This document shows positions 6,560 through 7,537 of a DNA stretch of 7,537 nt, in pieces. The notes under the pieces are model-generated. The model saw only the letters and a list, made by a program, of their open reading frames with translations, was not told where the DNA came from and did no database searches. Position 1 is the stretch's first letter; each line of letters begins with the position of its first letter. Made by a program: the position numbers and the translations under genes. Source of the stretch: Pseudomonadota bacterium (lineage in GTDB: Bacteria > Pseudomonadota > Gammaproteobacteria > Steroidobacterales > Steroidobacteraceae); contig JAJZFQ010000281.1 in the NCBI GenBank assembly GCA_021805275.1, positions 1 to 7,537 on the forward strand, in the 5' to 3' direction.

Positions 6560-7396
6560 TTGGATACGCTGCACGCGCTGCTGTTCGCCATTCTTCAGGG
6601 CGCCACCGAGCTGTTCCCCGTGAGCTCCCTTGGCCATGCGGTCATCGTGCCCGCACTGCTGCATTGGCCGATCAATTTGGCGGCGCCTGGCTTCCTGCCA
6701 TTTCTGGTCATGCTGCACGTCGGGACCGCAACGGCGTTGCTCATCTACTTTCGCGCCGACTGGCTGGCCATGCTCGCGGGGTTCTTCGGGCGCGGCGGCG
6801 CCGCTGAGAACGCCGTGCAACGGGGCTTGATCGCGCGTCTGATCGTGGCCACGATCCCGGCGGTCATCGTCGGTTTCACGCTGAAGAAGCCGTTGGCGCA
6901 TCTGTTCGCCAACCCGCTCGCAGCCTCGTTGTTCCTGGCGGCGAACGCCGGCTTGCTGTGGCTGGGTGAGGCGCTGCGGCGCGCGGCCACACGACGCGCC
7001 GAGCAGCTGTCGTATCTCGATGCGCTCGTGATCGGACTGTATCAATGCATGGCCTTTCTGCCGGGCATCTCGCGCTCCGGAGCGACGATCGTCGGCGGCC
7101 TGAGCCGCGGCATCAGTCATGAGTCGGCCGCGCGCTTCACCTTTCTCATGGGTACGCCGGTGATCTTCGCCGCGGCCGTCCTCGAGGTGCCGAAGCTCGT
7201 GCACGGTCATTTGCTGCACGCGTTGTTCGGTCCGGCGTTGCTGGCGGCAGTGGCCGCCGGCGTCGTGGCCTACGCGAGCACTGCCTTCCTCATGCGCTAT
7301 TTTCGCAAGCACGATGTCTGGGCGCTCTCGCCGTTCGCGTGGTATTGCCTGGTCGCGGGCGGTTTGTCCGCGATCGCCTTCGGGTTCGGCTGGTGA
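6560..7396 (+). CDS. uppP: Undecaprenyl-diphosphatase UppP (BacA family)
   Basis: Integral membrane enzyme that dephosphorylates undecaprenyl diphosphate to the lipid carrier used in peptidoglycan and other cell-wall polymer synthesis; excess gives bacitracin resistance. The 278 residues fit the usual 265-280. Motif one is Q13-G-A-T-E17-L-F-P-V-S22-S-L-G-H26. Motif two is P168-G-I-S171-R172-S-G-A-T176, holding the catalytic Ser/Arg/Thr cluster. E17 matches E21 of the E. coli enzyme, while E. coli E17 is Gln here, a known variation in the family. Multiple hydrophobic helices span the protein, with a charged loop near 77-90. The TTG at 6560 is chosen because GAGG (6548-6551) lies eight bases upstream and the N-terminus then matches the family. 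The frame extends to 6470, but the extra residues are atypical and overlap the promoter. The gene stands alone with its own promoter. Confidence 0.92.
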   Translation: MDTLHALLFAILQGATELFPVSSLGHAVIVPALLHWPINLAAPGFLPFLVMLHVGTATALLIYFRADWLAMLAGFFGRGGAAENAVQRGLIARLIVATIPAVIVGFTLKKPLAHLFANPLAASLFLAANAGLLWLGEALRRAATRRAEQLSYLDALVIGLYQCMAFLPGISRSGATIVGGLSRGISHESAARFTFLMGTPVIFAAAVLEVPKLVHGHLLHALFGPALLAAVAAGVVAYASTAFLMRYFRKHDVWALSPFAWYCLVAGGLSAIAFGFGW

Positions 7397-7503
7397 GGGC
7401 CGCACACTAGGGTCAGCGCCGCAGGACCGAAGTTCACTTCGAACGCGAGCATCGCACCGGGGACAGAGGCAGAGAGTCAGCCGCAAGCCGCCAGGAGGTG
7501 CCG
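7397..7503. other. Intergenic region after uppP with short dyad
   Basis: cgaag (7428-7432) and cttcg (7437-7441) are inverted around ttca, giving a small hairpin or operator dyad. There is no U-run, so terminator function is doubtful. No clear promoter boxes were seen before the next gene. Confidence 0.3.
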
Positions 7504-7537
7504 ATGAACACGCCCGCTGCCGATGACGCCCCGCCGC
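7504..7537 (+). CDS. Start of an unidentified protein gene (3' end outside window)
   Basis: An ATG at 7504 follows a near-perfect Shine-Dalgarno AGGAGGT (7493-7499) at short spacing. Only eleven codons are visible (MNTPAADDAPP), a polar, Pro/Ala/Asp-rich start without a signal peptide. The product cannot be recognised. It reads in the same direction as uppP, 107 bases downstream. Confidence 0.6.
   Translation, partial: MNTPAADDAPP

Noticed and set aside
6509..7486. 325-codon open frame on the minus strand across uppP
   Set aside because: It is the complement of a clear membrane-protein gene, is rich in Arg, Gln and Glu with no domain, and has no supporting start signals that I could see.
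7314..7526. Open frame overlapping the end of uppP and the last gene start
   Set aside because: It is in a different frame from both, without a ribosome site, and has shadow-type composition. The ATG at 7504 with AGGAGGT is better supported.

Overview
The window is GC-rich DNA, roughly two thirds G+C by eye, with dense, mostly intact genes, few non-coding gaps and G/C-ending codons. The protein families and their sequence flavour suggest a proteobacterium, most likely a GC-rich gammaproteobacterium. That placement is an inference from impression and was not tested. No rRNA, tRNA, CRISPR array, transposase or phage gene is visible.

Layout. (1) The window opens inside katG, whose C-terminal half (1-1161, +) ends at a GC-rich hairpin shared with the convergent next gene. 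(2) A metal-efflux block follows. A CDF cation exporter (1193-2134, -) is divergent from a MerR-family regulator (2219-2665, +). The short gap between them holds a MerR-type promoter with a 19-bp spacer and a dyad operator. (3) Next is a tight two-gene operon (2797-5068, +). It encodes an RcnR/DmeR-type repressor with all four nickel/cobalt ligands of E. coli RcnR, then a P1B-type ATPase overlapping it by 26 bases. A C-tract palindrome overlapping the operon's -10 box is the likely repressor operator. (4) A class V aminotransferase-fold PLP enzyme (5138-6388, +) has Tyr where cysteine desulfurases carry their catalytic Cys. (5) An UppP/BacA-type undecaprenyl-diphosphatase (6560-7396, +) probably starts at TTG behind its own promoter. 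(6) The first codons of another gene (from 7504, +) follow a strong Shine-Dalgarno site and run off the window.

How the parts work together. The CDF protein and the P-type ATPase are two independent inner-membrane exporters side by side, each under its own cytoplasmic metal sensor of a different fold: MerR activator versus RcnR-type repressor. The most unusual element is the ATPase. It has normal catalytic motifs (TGES, DKTGT, HP, GDGVNDAP), but its transmembrane metal-site motif is Gly-Ala-Cys instead of CPC, SPC or CPH. Its last membrane helix carries HVASE instead of HEGxT. It has no HMA domain, and a His/Asp/Glu-rich tail takes that place. With an RcnR-type sensor in the same operon, nickel or cobalt export is the best guess. 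The motif does not fit the classical P1B groups, so the substrate is open. The PLP enzyme and UppP have no evident functional link to the metal block.
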